From: Cycas panzhihuaensis
Lineage: Eukaryota; Cycadophyta
Length of the DNA: 64,000 bases
Direction of reading: 5' to 3'
Assembly: GCA_023213395.1 (NCBI GenBank)
Contig: CM041465.1
Location: forward strand, 187,681,741-187,745,740
Shown here: piece after piece, positions 32,960-43,900 of the stretch
Numbering within the stretch: position 1 is the first letter of the stretch
How the letters are laid out: each line of letters starts with the position of its first letter
Notes under the pieces: model-generated
What the model was told of the DNA's origin: nothing
The model's input: only the letters and a program-made list of their open reading frames with translations
Database searches by the model: none
Position numbers and translations under genes: made by a program

Positions 32960-33836
32960 AATGGTATACTCAGTAATAGATAATCAAGTCATTGAAGGAA
33001 AACATTCATCTAAAATGAGACAACAAACAGTTAACTATGCACTTATGGCTAAAGTGCTTTGTGTAGATGAGCCTTCTACTTTTGAGGAGGCATGTAAAAG
33101 AGAAAAATGGAAAGCTACCATGGATAAAGAAATTCATTCTATTGAAAAGAATAGAACTTGGGATTTGGGTGAATTTCCTAAGAACAAATAAGTAATCAGT
33201 TGTAAATGGGTGTATAAAACTAAATTATAATATGATGGATCAATCGAGCATCATGAGGGTCGACTAATTGCCAAGGGCTTCAAGCATAAAAAAGGCATTG
33301 ATTATGACAAAACCTTTACACCTATTGAAAACATAAACACTATTAGATTAACATTGGCCTCAACTGCTCAATGCAAGTGGCCAATATATCAAATGGATGT
33401 AAAGAGCGTTTTTCTCAATGGCAATCTTCAAGAGGAGGCTTATTTGGAGCAACCTCTTGGTTATGTTGCAAATGGCAAAGAACACGTGGTCCGTCACTTC
33501 AAAAAGAATTTGTATGGATTAAAGCAGGCCCCTTGAGCATGGTACTCAAAAATCAATGATTATTTTTTAAGACATGGATATCATCAATCTTCATTAGATC
33601 CTAACTTGTACATAAAAGTTTAGAATAACTATGTTGCCTTTGTCATTTTATATGTCGATGATTTAATAATCACTAGAAGTGATACTAAGATGATACAAGT
33701 TCTCTAGGATGACCTTAAGAGGAGTTTCGAGATGACTAATCTTGGACTTCTCCATTATTTCTTAGGCATGGAGGTGTGGCAATAGCCAGGTCATATTTTC
33801 ATTTTACAAGCCAAATATTTTTGAGATATTTTGCAA
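32960..33836 (+). pseudogene. Copia C reverse transcriptase
   Basis: Linker and RT start at 32961-33191 (FEEACKREKWKATMDKEIHS, KNRTWDLGEFPKNK). Then CKWVYKTKL, LIAKGFKHKKGIDYDKTFTP, YQMDVKSVFLNGNLQEEAYL, LYGLKQAP followed by TGA for Arg (a CGA to TGA change), and FVILYVDDLIITRSD with the catalytic Y-V-D-D complete. FEMTNLGLLHYFLGMEVWQ closes the domain. Stops are few and mostly TAG/TGA. Confidence 0.9.
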
Positions 33837-33845
33837 TGATTCAGA

Positions 33846-34519
33846 ATGGAGGACTACAAACCATTGCCTACAACCATGGAGAATAAAACAAAGTTATCGG
33901 TTGATGAAGAAGTAGCACTAGTAGATTCCACATTATATCGACAACTAGTGGGTAGCCTAATCTATCTCACCAACACTAGACCTAATCGTTCATTTGCAGT
34001 TGGGATTTGTTCTAGGTACATATCTCAACCCAATCATAAGCATTAGAATGCAACCAAATGTATACTAAGATATCTCAAAGGCACATTGCATCGTGGCCTT
34101 TAGCATACACATAATGAGAACTTCATTTTGGAGGCGTTCTCGAATTTTGATTGGGCAGGATGCTAGGATAGTTATCGCCCAACCTTGGAATATTGCTTCA
34201 CCCTTGGTTCAAGTGTTGTTTCATGGAGTTGTAAGAAGCAACCTAATGTTACCTTGTCCTCCACTGAAGCAAAGTACAAAGCTGTAGTCAACACAACTTG
34301 TGAGGCTATTTGGCTAAGGAGGATTCTTAGCGAGCTTGACTTGAGCAAAATCACCCCATCAGGTTATATTATGGCAATCAAAGTATGCTCAAGTTGACTA
34401 AAAATCCAGTTTTCTATGCAAGGACCAAACACATTAAGATCTATCACCACTTCATCAAAGAACATGTGCAAAATGGTGAGATCGACCTCTTCTATAGGCC
34501 CACAGATCACAACTATTAG
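33846..34519 (+). pseudogene. Copia C RNase H, 3' end deleted
   Basis: YRQLVGSLIYLTNTRPN and CSRYISQPN are the RT-RNase H connection. Then LKGTLHRGL, FDWAGC (first Asp), CFTLGSSVVSWSCKKQP, LSSTEAKYKAVVNTTCEAIW (catalytic Glu) and YARTKHIKIYHHFIKEHV. The text ends YRPTDHNYXANFL and runs into the last 77 bp of the LTR, so the polypurine tract and most of the 3' LTR were deleted. Confidence 0.87.
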
Positions 34520-34596
34520 GCAAACTTCCTCTTCATGAGATCCTAAGGGTTGTGCTCATCATCTATTGGTGTGAAGGTTGAATGCCATCTTCAACA
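34520..34596 (+). repeat. 3' LTR of Copia C, last 77 bp only
   Basis: Aligns with 16478-16554 of the 5' LTR at nearly every base and ends CTTCAACA. It is followed by AGGAC, the partner of the AGGAT before 15985. Confidence 0.9.
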
Positions 34597-34825
34597 AGGA
34601 CATCAAAGTGAACCCCAATAAGATTATATTCATCAAGATAAACTTAAAATGAGGTGGGGGTGTTGTATTTATAGGAGGATCATCCCATTATTATATTATT
34701 CTATCGTTAAATTAACCAATCATACATTTCCTCTATTTTTAAACACTCTTAACCTTAATCTCCTTAACCCTTTTCCTACTTAACCTCCTAATATATTAAC
34801 CCTCTAACATGTGGGGAAGGCTCAC

Positions 34826-35770
34826 CATAGAATCACAACTAAAAGTTCAACTTGAGGTCGCTCCACCTGCCAAGAAACTCACCAAATGGTACTTGAAAAC
34901 CAGTGTAAAAGCTCAGTTCCCTAAAACTAAAGGAAAACAAAAGTTGAGGATGAGACTTGATACGGTTAACTTTGCTTTGATGGTAGATGTGCTCAATATT
35001 GGTGAGCATTCGAGTTATGAGGAGGCCTATGAGGAGTAGAACTGAAGAATGATAATGGATGATGAAATTCATATTGTGAGACAAAATAAGACTTGGGACT
35101 TAGTTGAATTACTAGCAAGCAAATAAATAATTAGTTGCCAATGGGTCTATAAGACCAAATTCAAATATGATGGCTCAATTGACAAATTTAAAGCTAGATT
35201 GTTTGGTAAAGGTTCCAAGTAGATAGGAGGCATCAATTACTAGCAAACATTCAATTTGATAGTAATGATGGTGACACATAGATTGATACTGACAATGGTT
35301 GCTCAATTCAAATGGTAGTTACGCTAGTTTGATGTCAAGAGTGCCTTCATGAATGGAGATCTTGTAGAGCAAGTTTATATGAAGTAGCCACTTAGGTATG
35401 TTGCAAAAAACAAATAACACCTTGTGTGCTACTTGAAATAAACTTTGTATAACTTGAAGCAAACTCCAAGAACTTGGTATTCCAAGATCAATCAATATTT
35501 TTTGTAGAATAGGTTTGAGAGGTTGCCAACTAATCCAAACCTATATATCAAAGCCAAAGGTGAACATTCAATCATCTTTGTAATTTTGTATGTGGACAAT
35601 CTACTTATCAGAGGTGATGGTACCTCAAAGGTTAAAGAGTTGAAGGATGATCTCAAGAAAACTTTTGAGATGACAAATTTTGGATTGCTCCATTATTTTT
35701 TGGAGTAGAAGTTTGGTAAAAGCTTGGGAAAATCATGATTTTATAGGGTAAGCATGTGTGGAAAATTCTG
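34826..35770 (+). pseudogene. Copia A reverse transcriptase
   Basis: Resumes with KWYLKTSVKAQFPKTKGKQK and LDTVNFALMVDVLNI, closely matching element D. Then CQWVYKTKFKYDGSIDKFKA, FDVKSAFMNGDLVEQVYMK, LYNLKQTPRTWYSKIN and FVILYVDNLLIRGD; the catalytic Y-V-D-D is Y-V-D-N. KTFEMTNFGLLHYFLE ends the domain at a TAG (35706-35708). TAG and TAA stops replace Lys, Gln and Trp codons throughout. Confidence 0.87.
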
Positions 35771-35779
35771 TAAAAATTT

Positions 35780-36538
35780 ATAAAGGAGGACTATAAATCT
35801 ACTCCAACTCCCATGGAGACATGTTCAATATTGTCAACTTAGAATGATGGAGACTGAATTGATGGCACTATGTATAGGCAACTAGTTGGTAGTTTGATTT
35901 ATTTGACTACAAGTAGGCTTGATACTTCCTTTACTGTTGGTATGGAGTTGAGGTTCATGTCAGAGCTAAGGTAGAGCCATTGGGATGCTATAAAGAGGAT
36001 CCTTAGATATTTATGGAAAAGTCAGCTCTATGGATTGGAGTTCAACCAGGACAACAATTTTAGGTTAAAAGGGTATTTAGATTCTGATTGGGCTAGATGT
36101 TCTAATAGCAAGAGTTCCACTTTAGGCTATTACTTCAATTTGGGTTCTGTTGTTGCTTGGAGCAACAAGAAGTAGCTTAATGTTGCATCATCTTCCACTG
36201 AAGTGAAGTACAAAGTTGTAGTCGTAACAACTTATGAGACCATCTAGTTGAGATAGGTCCTTGGTGATTTGGGACTTCATCCAGATGAGGCGACTACTTT
36301 GTATTGTGACAACTGGAGCACATTGAAGATTGCCAAGAGTCTAGGATTCCATGTTTGCACCAAACACATTGAGATGCATCACCATTTCATCCAGGAGTAG
36401 ATCTAGAATGGAGATTTTGAGCTCTTGTACAAGCCTACTGAAGAGTATTTGGCAGATATCTTCACCAGATCCTTGACTAAGGACACATTTGATAAATTTA
36501 GATTTTATATTGACATTGAAGCCAATGATGTAAACATT
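35780..36538 (+). pseudogene. Copia A RNase H and pol end
   Basis: Fragments in several frames: GSLDIYGKV, DWARCSNSKSSTLGYYFNLG, VAWSNKK followed by TAG, SSSTEVKYKVV (catalytic Glu region), YCDNWSTLKIAKS, TKHIEMHHHFIQE, LLYKPTEEYLADIFTRSLTK. The last is the normal Copia pol terminus, followed by a short polypurine tract (ATTAGGGGGGAC) at 36536-36547. Confidence 0.82.
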
Positions 36539-36547
36539 AGGGGGGAC

Positions 36548-36881
36548 TATTAGAATTAATGTTTACACTATTAGGGTTATGGATCTTAGCATGTTACTAG
36601 TGAGTCATTGGTTGGTGAGTAGGATGGTCATCATTCAATTGGTGACACATGTCTAGGAGTTACATTAGGCCTTTAATAGGCATCTAATAAGTGTTGGGGC
36701 AGTTACATGCCGTTCATTGACCATTATCAATCTTGCTTCTATATATGTGTATATTGACTTGTACATTATTATTCAAGTATTCAAAGTGAATTAAAAAATT
36801 TTGAAGATGGACTAATTCTACCTAAAAATTTTGGAGTGTTCGCTTTTTTGATTTGGCTTGTTCGTGGTTCAATCACTTGCA
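36548..36881 (+). repeat. 3' LTR of Copia A
   Basis: 334 bp; starts TATTAGAATT (TG changed to TA) and ends CACTTGCA. It is followed by ATTCT, the target duplication also found before 10468. Confidence 0.92.
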
Positions 36882-36886
36882 ATTCT

Positions 36887-37394
36887 CATATCTACAATTC
36901 CAATCACAATCTCTTCTCCAACATTATCATCTTGTAGCCATGCTCCTTTAGGAAAGCCTAGGAACCTTAGGGTATGCATTGCCATTAGTTGAACATCCAT
37001 GCCTTTCTCAACGTGACTTGTCCCCTTGGCTTGTTTGAGTTTCTTAACGGACAACATAAAGAAAAAAAGGAGGGGGAAAAAATGTTACAGAGGGGTCTTA
37101 AAAGAGCAATGAAAATTAAACTTCACAAATAAATTCTAGAGAAGTCTGATGTTAGATTTTTAAGATTAATTTTATTACAGTTCAAGGAAAAAAATATAAA
37201 GAATGTGCATTCACTTGTTGAGGAGTTGTATGGGCTGCAAGGCCATTGATGAGCTGATGTTATGGAAGCCATTAGATGTTCCCTTGATTATTTGGAGGGG
37301 CAACTATCCTCAAGGGATATAATCTCATCATCAAGGAAGAGTTTTTTTTTTTTTGGATAAAATATTTAAACATTTATCTCCTTAGTTTTGAAAA
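36887..37394. other. Flank between Copia A and LINE, no recognisable gene
   Basis: Includes a poly-T tract at about 37344-37357. Sequence from about 37395 belongs to the LTR-like repeat interrupted by the LINE. Confidence 0.45.
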
Positions 37395-37414
37395 ATAATG
37401 TTTAATCCATGATT

Positions 37415-37435
37415 ATTGTAATTATCTATTAAGTT
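37415..37435. repeat. LINE target-site duplication, left copy
   Basis: 21 bp starting ATTGTAATTA and ending ATTAAGTT, identical to 43388-43408. It borders the poly-T that is the minus-strand poly(A) tail. Confidence 0.93.
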
Positions 37436-37645
37436 TTTTTTTTTTTTTTTGATATGGTAAAAATAGAAGGGGTTTTAACAAGTCCCCAAACCTTTTACAA
37501 CAACTGCCACATGGCTATAGGACAATATGGCCATGACATGCCCATGGCCTAGCATAACCAAATCCACCCTAAACACTCTAAGCCTTGTCTAACATTAACA
37601 AGCCTTAACTCTCCCCATTCTGAACCACATCCAATCTTACCAGAC

Positions 37646-39737
37646 TCAAGAGCTCCTTCGGGTAATTCTCCTTCCAGACCCACTTTCTTTATTTATAACC
37701 ACCCAATTGGCGAGCCAATCCACTGCTGCATTTCCTTCCCTGTACGTATGCCGAATCTGCGTACTTTGCTTGGATCTCAGAACATTCTGGGCATCTCTCA
37801 CCATATCCAAATGATGCCACTCGGCCTTCGCCTGCCCCCTGAGAATCCTAATCACATTCAAGGAATCTCCTTCTATCTCCATCTTATTGTGGTCATCGTG
37901 TCCACCATCTCTACAACTTTCTACATAGCCTTAAGTTCAACGTAGTGATTAGACTATTGGCCGTAGTATTCCGCAAAGGCCCATCTAACTATTCCATCAT
38001 GGTGTCTACACAGCCCCCCCCCCGGCCAGCCTCATGAGGGTTGCCCTTTCGTCACCCCATCAAAATTAATTTTCACCCAATACTCACTAGGCGGCTTCCA
38101 GGAACACTTTCTCCTTTGCACCTCATTGATTTTTGGGCAACTGATTCCCTAGCCCTCCATGATGTTTCTCTTCTCCCTTGAAACCTTATCCTTCTCCAAA
38201 GGTTTGATCATTTCAATTGTCGCTCCTCGAATCATCTCAAAGAGTCTATGCTCATCTGTATCCTTCCCTCGGAATATTCTTCTGTTGCATTCCTTCCAAA
38301 TATTCCAAAGCCCCACGGGCATAACTAATTTACACAACATTCCCAACGTCTTGCTCCTAAAAGGGGACTTCCATAACATCCATTGATCTATCAGTGCCCT
38401 AGGGAGCACCCAATCTATCCCGAAATTGGTCCAGATTCGGGCCCATATACCCCTGGTGAAAGGACAGTGGATGCTAATGTGGTCCAAAGACTCCTCATTC
38501 TCCTTGCATAGCACACATCTATTCGACATGGAGTAGCTGCATCTATGGAGATTATCAATTGTCAAAATTTTATTTTGCAGGCACAGCCACCAGAATATCG
38601 CCACCTTAGGGATGAGTCCTAGATTCCAGGCCCCAGCCAACAACTCATTCTTGTCAAAACTCTCCATACAGCATACAGATTGGTAACCCTCCCTTATGGA
38701 GTATGATCCAGAGGAGGAGAATGACCAGATCAATGTATCAACTATAGAACATCTAGGGATATACCATTTGTTCAACTTGTTCTTGAGGATCTGAATGTTT
38801 TCCCCCCCTTCCCGAATTCCTTAAATTTCCACAAAGGATCTCCACCTCTTGTCTCTGCCATGTCCCTCCCAATAGTCCTTAACCATCAATCCATACGTAC
38901 CCTCACAAGCACCCTGTAGGTTACCATAGGGAAGTTTGTCTTTCAGTTTGTAGTCACCACACCATCTATCCTCCCAGAACCTAATATTTTCTCCATTCCC
39001 CAGCGTCCACCTCAAACCATCAATTAAGATAGGCCGCGCATAAACTAGACCTTTCCAAATATGTGATCCCAAAACATCCCCCACCTCGTCTTTCAAAAAA
39101 AGTGCCTGCCCCCCAAGTACTTTTTGGCTATAGTATTACCCCACTAGGTGCCTTCATCATTTGCCAGTCTCCAACCTAATTTGGCTAGCAAAGCCCTATT
39201 AAAGGGCCCCAATCTCCTAATGTTGAGCCCACCCGCCCACCTTGGCCTACAAACCTTATCCCAAGCTACCAAGTGAATTCTGTCCTTTTCCTCTGTACCG
39301 GACCAAAGAAATCTTTTCTGGATGCTTTCCAAGATTGAAATGACCTTGCTTGGTATCCTGAAGATTGACATCATGTAAACCAGGATACTTTGCAAAGAAG
39401 CCACCACCAGTTAAATTTTACCTGCTAAGATGAGGAGGGAGCCTTTCCATCTAGCCATCTTCCTTTAGATCCTATCCACAATGGGGTTCTATAGATCCTT
39501 CCTCATATTTCCCACAAAAAGAGGCATCCCATGGTGTTTGGTTGGGAGAAATCTGATGGGAATCTCCATCTCTCTGATGATCCTCCTTTGGACTCTCTCT
39601 AGAGTATTAATAAAAAAGATAGAACTCTTCTCCAGATTGATTCTTTGGTTTGTGGCCCTCTCATAAGCCTGGAGCCCCATCTTAAAAGCTCTAGCCTCCC
39701 CTAGGGTTGCCTTCCCTAGGAATATATTATCGTCCAC
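37646..39737 (-). pseudogene. LINE ORF2, 3' part: RT end, zf-RVT, RNase H
   Basis: Continues the ORF2 of the LINE. HQFVDDNIFLG at 39750-39715 is the RT active site (F-A/V-D-D), just after a TAG in place of Gln. Then PTKHHGMPLFVG, RIHLVAWDKVCRP and WAGGLNIRRL in the same frame to 39144. A frameshift follows, then FWEDRWCGDYKL and, at 38149-38775, WSFSSSGSYSIREGY, IFWWLCLQNKILTIDNLHR and CVLCKENEESLDHISIHCPF (zf-RVT). A second shift leads to RNase H: YWVKINFDGVTKG, YVELKAM, EIEGDSLNVI and YREGNAAVDWLANWV; the four acidic positions are kept. Confidence 0.88.
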
Positions 39738-39746
39738 AAACTGGTG

Positions 39747-41830
39747 CTACACAATATTATCGATACTGGAAGAGGGCTTCAGACTGGACACCCAGCCTTT
39801 CCTTCTGGCTTCCTCTACAGTTCTCCCTAATATTTCTGCCAGGATGATAAACAAGTAGGGGGATAAAGGGTCCCCCTGCCTGAGTCCTCTGAATCCAGGA
39901 AAAAAAGGGGTCAACGTGTTGTTGATCAGCATAGAGAAAGATGGGTTGGAGATACAGCACCTTATCCAATCCCTCCAAACCTCATCAAAATTGAAAGCCT
40001 GGAGACAATCAATTAAGCAATCCCAAGCTACCCGGTCGTAAGCTTTGGACATATCAGTTTTTACAATCATGCCCACTTCTTTCCTGTTAAAAACTGAGTG
40101 AACTGTCTCATGGACCACTATTATGCCATCCACGATTTGCCTGCCTTTCACGAATCCATCCTGATTTGGGGATATGATGAGTGGCAAACATTCCTTGAGT
40201 CTGTTTGCCAAGATTTTTGCCAAGATTTTGTATTTCACATTACATAAACTTATCAGTCTGAAATCCTCCATGATTTCTGCTCCTCCCTTCTTTGGAATCA
40301 ACACCAAGAAGGTAGCCTGCCACTCCTTCAAAATTGTCTTCTTCTCTAAGACTTCATCCAAGGCCAACTTTAAATCCTCCTTTATTATATCCCAAAATTC
40401 CTGGAAAAAACTTGGAGGGAAGCCATCTGGCCCAGGAGCTTTTTCACGACCCATGTTGAATATTGCCTTCTCCACTTCCTCTAGAGTAAAAGGATCTGTC
40501 AACCTTCTATTTTGATCTTCATTGATCAACTTTGGTATATAGCTCAATAGGTCCTTCCTAAGGTCCGAGTCCTGACACCCAGGTTCTTCGACTAAGTTCT
40601 TAAAATATTCCATCGCTATGCCTTTGATTTCTTTTTCCGCCTCGTGATTAGTTCCATCCATACTACACATCATATTTATTCTGTTGCATGACCTGTGTTT
40701 CAACATAGACATATGAAAAAACTTTGTGTTTCTGTCTCCCTTCGCCAGCCAGAGCGCTGTAGACTTCTGTTTCCAGTGAATTTCCTCTTTAGCCAAGACG
40801 TCTTCCAAATTTTTTATAGTCAAGTGTTCCATCTGATCCAGAGGCGCGGACTTGCCTTCCTCCTGGATCCTCCCTTCCACTGTGACGAGATCTTCCAAAA
40901 GTCTACCTTTGGCCTCAAAAATGTTTCCAAAAACATCCTTGTTCCAACCTCTAATCTGCCTCTTAACGCAGTTCAATTTTCTAGAGAATCTAAACATGGC
41001 ATACCCCTCCACTGGGATACTCCACCATTCCTTGATCCAATCCCTAAGATCCGGGTGTCTCAACCACATAAGCTCGAATCGAAAGGGAGCCCCTTGGTGG
41101 ACCCCTAAAGTATTAAACTCCAACATTAGAGGAGAATGATCCGAGGCCATCTTCAGAAGTGCCTCAAGTTTGATGTCTGCGTGGTGCCTCATCCATTCAT
41201 AATTGATCAGCATCCCGTCTAGTTTTATCTGAATGTGGTTGTTCCCCAGTCTCCTATTAGACTAGGTATACCTAGCCCCTCTGAGCGGGATGTCCATCAA
41301 TCCCCCTCTCTGCAAGAACTCACCCAGGTTTGACATGCTCCTGGACCATCCCTCTTGACCCCCTTTCTTATCACCCAGACAGAGAGCCGACTTTAGGTCC
41401 CCTGCCAGTAACTAGGGCCCTTTCCAATCTTTATGGACATCCACTAGCCTGTCCCATAGATTCTTTCTTCCTTCCACCAAGGTAGGGGCATAAACATTAG
41501 TAACCCACCATTGGGAATTTGACCTCCTACAGGTGAAGCAAACAGTCATAAAGTGGTCCTCTAGTACCACACCTACCCCTATCAAAATTTTGTGGTCCCA
41601 CAGGACAACCATACCTCCCGAGCCAAGAGTTCCCTCTTTGGCTAGCATTTCACTATTCCTCCAAATCTTATTTTTCACCTCTGACTCCTTTCCCTCTCCA
41701 ATTTCGTTTCCTGCAATAACATAATATTCCCCCCCATTCTAATTCTCAAGTCCTTAACAATTCTTTGCTTAGAAGGGGCATTCAAACCCCTGACATTCCA
41801 GGATAACACCCTCATAGCCAAGCCCCCCAT
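39747..41830 (-). pseudogene. LINE ORF2, 5' part: endonuclease and RT
   Basis: The endonuclease starts MRVLSWNVRGLNAPSKQR at 41815 (or the ATG a few codons upstream) with LLQETKL, the Glu of the APE-type site. After a one-base shift near 41700 it continues GSGGMVVLWDHK and WWVTNVYAPT. The 488-codon open stretch 39747-41213 holds ASDHSPLMLE (catalytic Asp-His), ALWLAKGDRNTKFFH, EKAPGPDGFPPSFFQ, FRLISLCNVKYKILAKILA, SPNQDGFVKGRQI, KTDMSKAYDRVAW and GLRQGDPLSPYLF. This is the longest open frame in the window. Confidence 0.93.
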
Positions 41831-42045
41831 GCTAGCACTAAGGGTCATCTTCTGCTTCTAAGGAAAGGACCTTCAATCACCCCTTCCTTCATGATACTCT
41901 AGTACCCTTGATCGATTTGGGATGCCATTTCCCTGTCTCGTATCACTTTCTTAGATGGCCTACCTACCCTCTTAACAATGCCTAGATCAGGGGCTCTCCT
42001 CAGGCTCACTTCCTCCTGGGCCCCTTTGCTTTTGGTTATCCATCT

Positions 42046-42994
42046 TTAAGCCCCCCCAGGTGGCTTCCCTGGCTCCCCTCTCGTAGTCAGGCCCTCCTCG
42101 CCCCTGGATCCCTCTTCAAATTGACCTTCTTTGCCCCCAGTCAGTTGTTGCTGCAATCCCCCCAGATTTTGGGGATGCTCCTTCTCCTCTCCCTCCTCTG
42201 AGAGATAGTCCTCCTCTTCCCAGTTGATCTCGTTTAGCAGCTCCCCATGTGGGGTCTCAACTGCTTCCAAGCGGGGGGGGGGGGGGGGGGGGGTCTGTTC
42301 CGCTCTTTTCAACGGTACCCACCACTTTCATATCGGTTGTGCTCTGCTGCTCTTCCCTCTGACTCCTAGGTCGGTCCATCTCCTCAGATTCCTTTAATAT
42401 GAACCCCTCCTCGCCCTGAGGAGATACATCTTCCTTGGGCCCTAAAGTAGCACCCACATTTGCTTCTACCACTGAATCCTTAGTGGCTTTACTCAGGCCT
42501 CCTTGCTTCCCAGCCCCAACCTTCTTGGTTTCTCCTTGACACTTCAACAATAGGTGCCCCAAGCCCCTACATTTTGGGCATCTAACACCATCCAATTCAT
42601 ATACTAGCTTTTGGTTAATATCCCATCCCTCTGTTTCAATGCTCACCTCTTCTGGGAGGTCTCTGTCAAGTCTCACCAAAATGCAAAACCTGCCATTAAT
42701 CAACCGAGATCTATTCTTAGTGGTTGAATCTATCGCTAGTAGAGGTCCTACTGACCTTGCCACCCCTTTCACCACTTCTAGATTCCAAAATTGCAGGGGT
42801 AACCCCGGCATCTGAACCCAGATCAGCATTTGTTTAACCGTAGGAACCACTGGGTCGAAATCTAAATGCCATTTTTCCAAAGAGATAGCCTTCCTCCCAA
42901 ACATCCACGGGGACTTTAACAAAATGACGATCGTATTCTCTTGGTTTCCAAACCTAAATAGAACGCATCCCTTAGGCAAAGCCATCACCTCCAC
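42046..42994 (-). pseudogene. LINE ORF1: DUF4283 and CCHC knuckle
   Basis: RNA-binding protein of the LINE. The 245-codon stretch 42257-42994 has LPKGCVLFRFGNQEN, KSPWMFGRKAISLEKWH and WVQMPGLPLQFWN (DUF4283), then VRCPKCRGLGHLLLKC, a complete C-x-x-C-x-x-x-x-H-x-x-x-x-C knuckle. A 21-G run at 42273-42293 (poly-Pro on the minus strand) shifts the frame and links to 42046-42312, the acidic C-terminal tail. Slippage in this run, in the genome or in sequencing, may be the only cause of the break. Confidence 0.88.
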
Positions 42995-43387
42995 TGGGTT
43001 CTTAGTTTTTCATTTGTTCTTGATCCAGTTCCTAATAATATCGAGTCCTAGTCTTTGGCCCTGAGAACCTTCCAACCAAACTATTTTCCCAGTATTTGAT
43101 CGTTTTGTCGGTTAGCTCCTTTAGTACTGGGATTTTTATTTGGCTATTTTGAATAATAGGGTTTATCGCATGGTCCTCAGTTACTCCATTACTCAGTGCA
43201 TCAAGGTAAGTCCTTCTCGGAGGAGAGGACTAAGTCTGGTTTAACTGAACTAGTTGCTCCATTAATTAGAATAACCACAAAGCATCATAAGCTTGCAATA
43301 AAAAACTCACCCAGCCCCATAAAGCACCTCCCGTGCTTCACTGACCATTGTTGCTGTCCAAGCTTTACTCCATAGTTGTTTACTTTC

Positions 43388-43408
43388 ATTGTAATTATCT
43401 ATTAAGTT
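43388..43408. repeat. LINE target-site duplication, right copy
   Basis: Identical to 37415-37435 over 21 bp. Confidence 0.93.
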
Positions 43409-43600
43409 GTCCCTAAAATGTTGTGCATAATTATCTTAAAGAAATGCAAACTTGTAAAAACTTTTAATATGTGGGCATCATTAAAATGTGTGTTAGAGCT
43501 CACATCTACATGCATTCTCATAGGTTATGTTAGAGGTTCTCCAATCTCATAACATCTCTTTGCCTTTGTGTTTCATTAATTGGAATCATGTGGTGAGTTC
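43409..43600 (+). repeat. LTR-like repeat R, copy a (right part)
   Basis: Together with 37395-37435 (left of the LINE) this rebuilds one copy of a repeat also seen at 43901-44200 and 51720-51926. Shared landmarks are GCATAATTATCTTAA, TTGTAAAAA and TTCTCATAGGTT. Confidence 0.8.
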
Positions 43601-43900
43601 ATGTTTGGGATGTTTTATGTTGATGGCTATAGGAATTGCAACAAATTTACCTGAGATGAGCAACAATTAGTTGTTGGATATTTGTGCATTGTTGATGTAG
43701 ATGAGTTACAAATAGACAACCCAAAATAGAATGATTACTTTGTAAAGTCATAAGCTAATGTTGTGAGTCCAAGCAAAGGTCAAGACATGTTTCTTCTCAA
43801 GAATTTGAGACGTGGAACAAGCACCAAAAGGAAGCACACTTGAAGTAGTTTGGCAACTAAGAAAATAGACAAAAATTAAATGTTATGGGAGAATGTGGAA
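43601..43900. other. No recognisable gene
   Basis: About 300 bp between two copies of repeat R; nothing further seen. Confidence 0.4.

Larger units (their letters stand above)
15985..34596 (+). mobile_element. Copia C, itself holding Gypsy G and a TRIM-like element
   Basis: The 5' LTR is 15985-16554; only the last 77 bp of the 3' LTR survive (34520-34596). Flanking bases are AGGAT (15980-15984) and AGGAC (34597-34601), a 5-bp target duplication with one transition. Gag, protease, integrase, RT and RNase H follow in Copia order, interrupted at 19959-31750 by Gypsy G and at 32015-32311 by a small element. Removing G restores the integrase text QPLQLVHKDLCG across the junction. Confidence 0.9.
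15851..34809 (-). mobile_element. Element E: minus-strand LTR and primer site, split by Copia C
   Basis: Read on the minus strand, 34809-34602 joined to 15984-15863 makes one LTR of about 330 bp. It starts TGTTAGAGGG and has a TATA box (CTATAAATAC) at about 34665-34676. The primer-binding site TGGTATCAAAGC follows at 15862-15851. The joined LTR is recovered only when Copia C (15985-34596) and one copy of its target duplication are taken out. The 3' LTR of E and its coding region were not recognised. Confidence 0.65.
10468..36881 (+). mobile_element. Copia A, split by nested insertions
   Basis: Both LTRs are present (10468-10805, 36548-36881) and the same five bases, ATTCT, flank the outside of both (10463-10467 and 36882-36886). 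That fixes these as the two ends of one insertion. The 5' half (PBS, leader, gag, protease, integrase) ends near 14318, and the 3' half (RT, RNase H, polypurine tract) resumes near 34826. The 20 kb between is made of later elements. About 300 bp of linker present in the related element D is missing at the junction. Stops are frequent, so A is old and inactive. Confidence 0.92.
37436..43387 (-). mobile_element. L1-type LINE, minus strand, near full length
   Basis: About 5.95 kb between the two 21-bp duplications. Its left end is a poly-T run (to 37452), that is, a 3' poly(A) tail on the minus strand. ORF1 (DUF4283 plus zinc knuckle) and ORF2 (endonuclease, RT, zinc-finger, RNase H) are in the usual plant L1 order. 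Few stops and a perfect target duplication make it one of the youngest elements here. Confidence 0.94.

Noticed and set aside
34661-34809. A separate 149-bp LTR on the plus strand (purine run then TGTTGTATTT...CTCTAACA)
   Set aside because: It reads better as the 5' part of the minus-strand LTR of element E, with a TATAAATA box, continuing at 15984 once Copia C is removed.
40695-41139. Two long plus-strand open frames (137 and 95 codons)
   Set aside because: They lie exactly antisense to the clean RT/endonuclease frame of the LINE and show no family signature.
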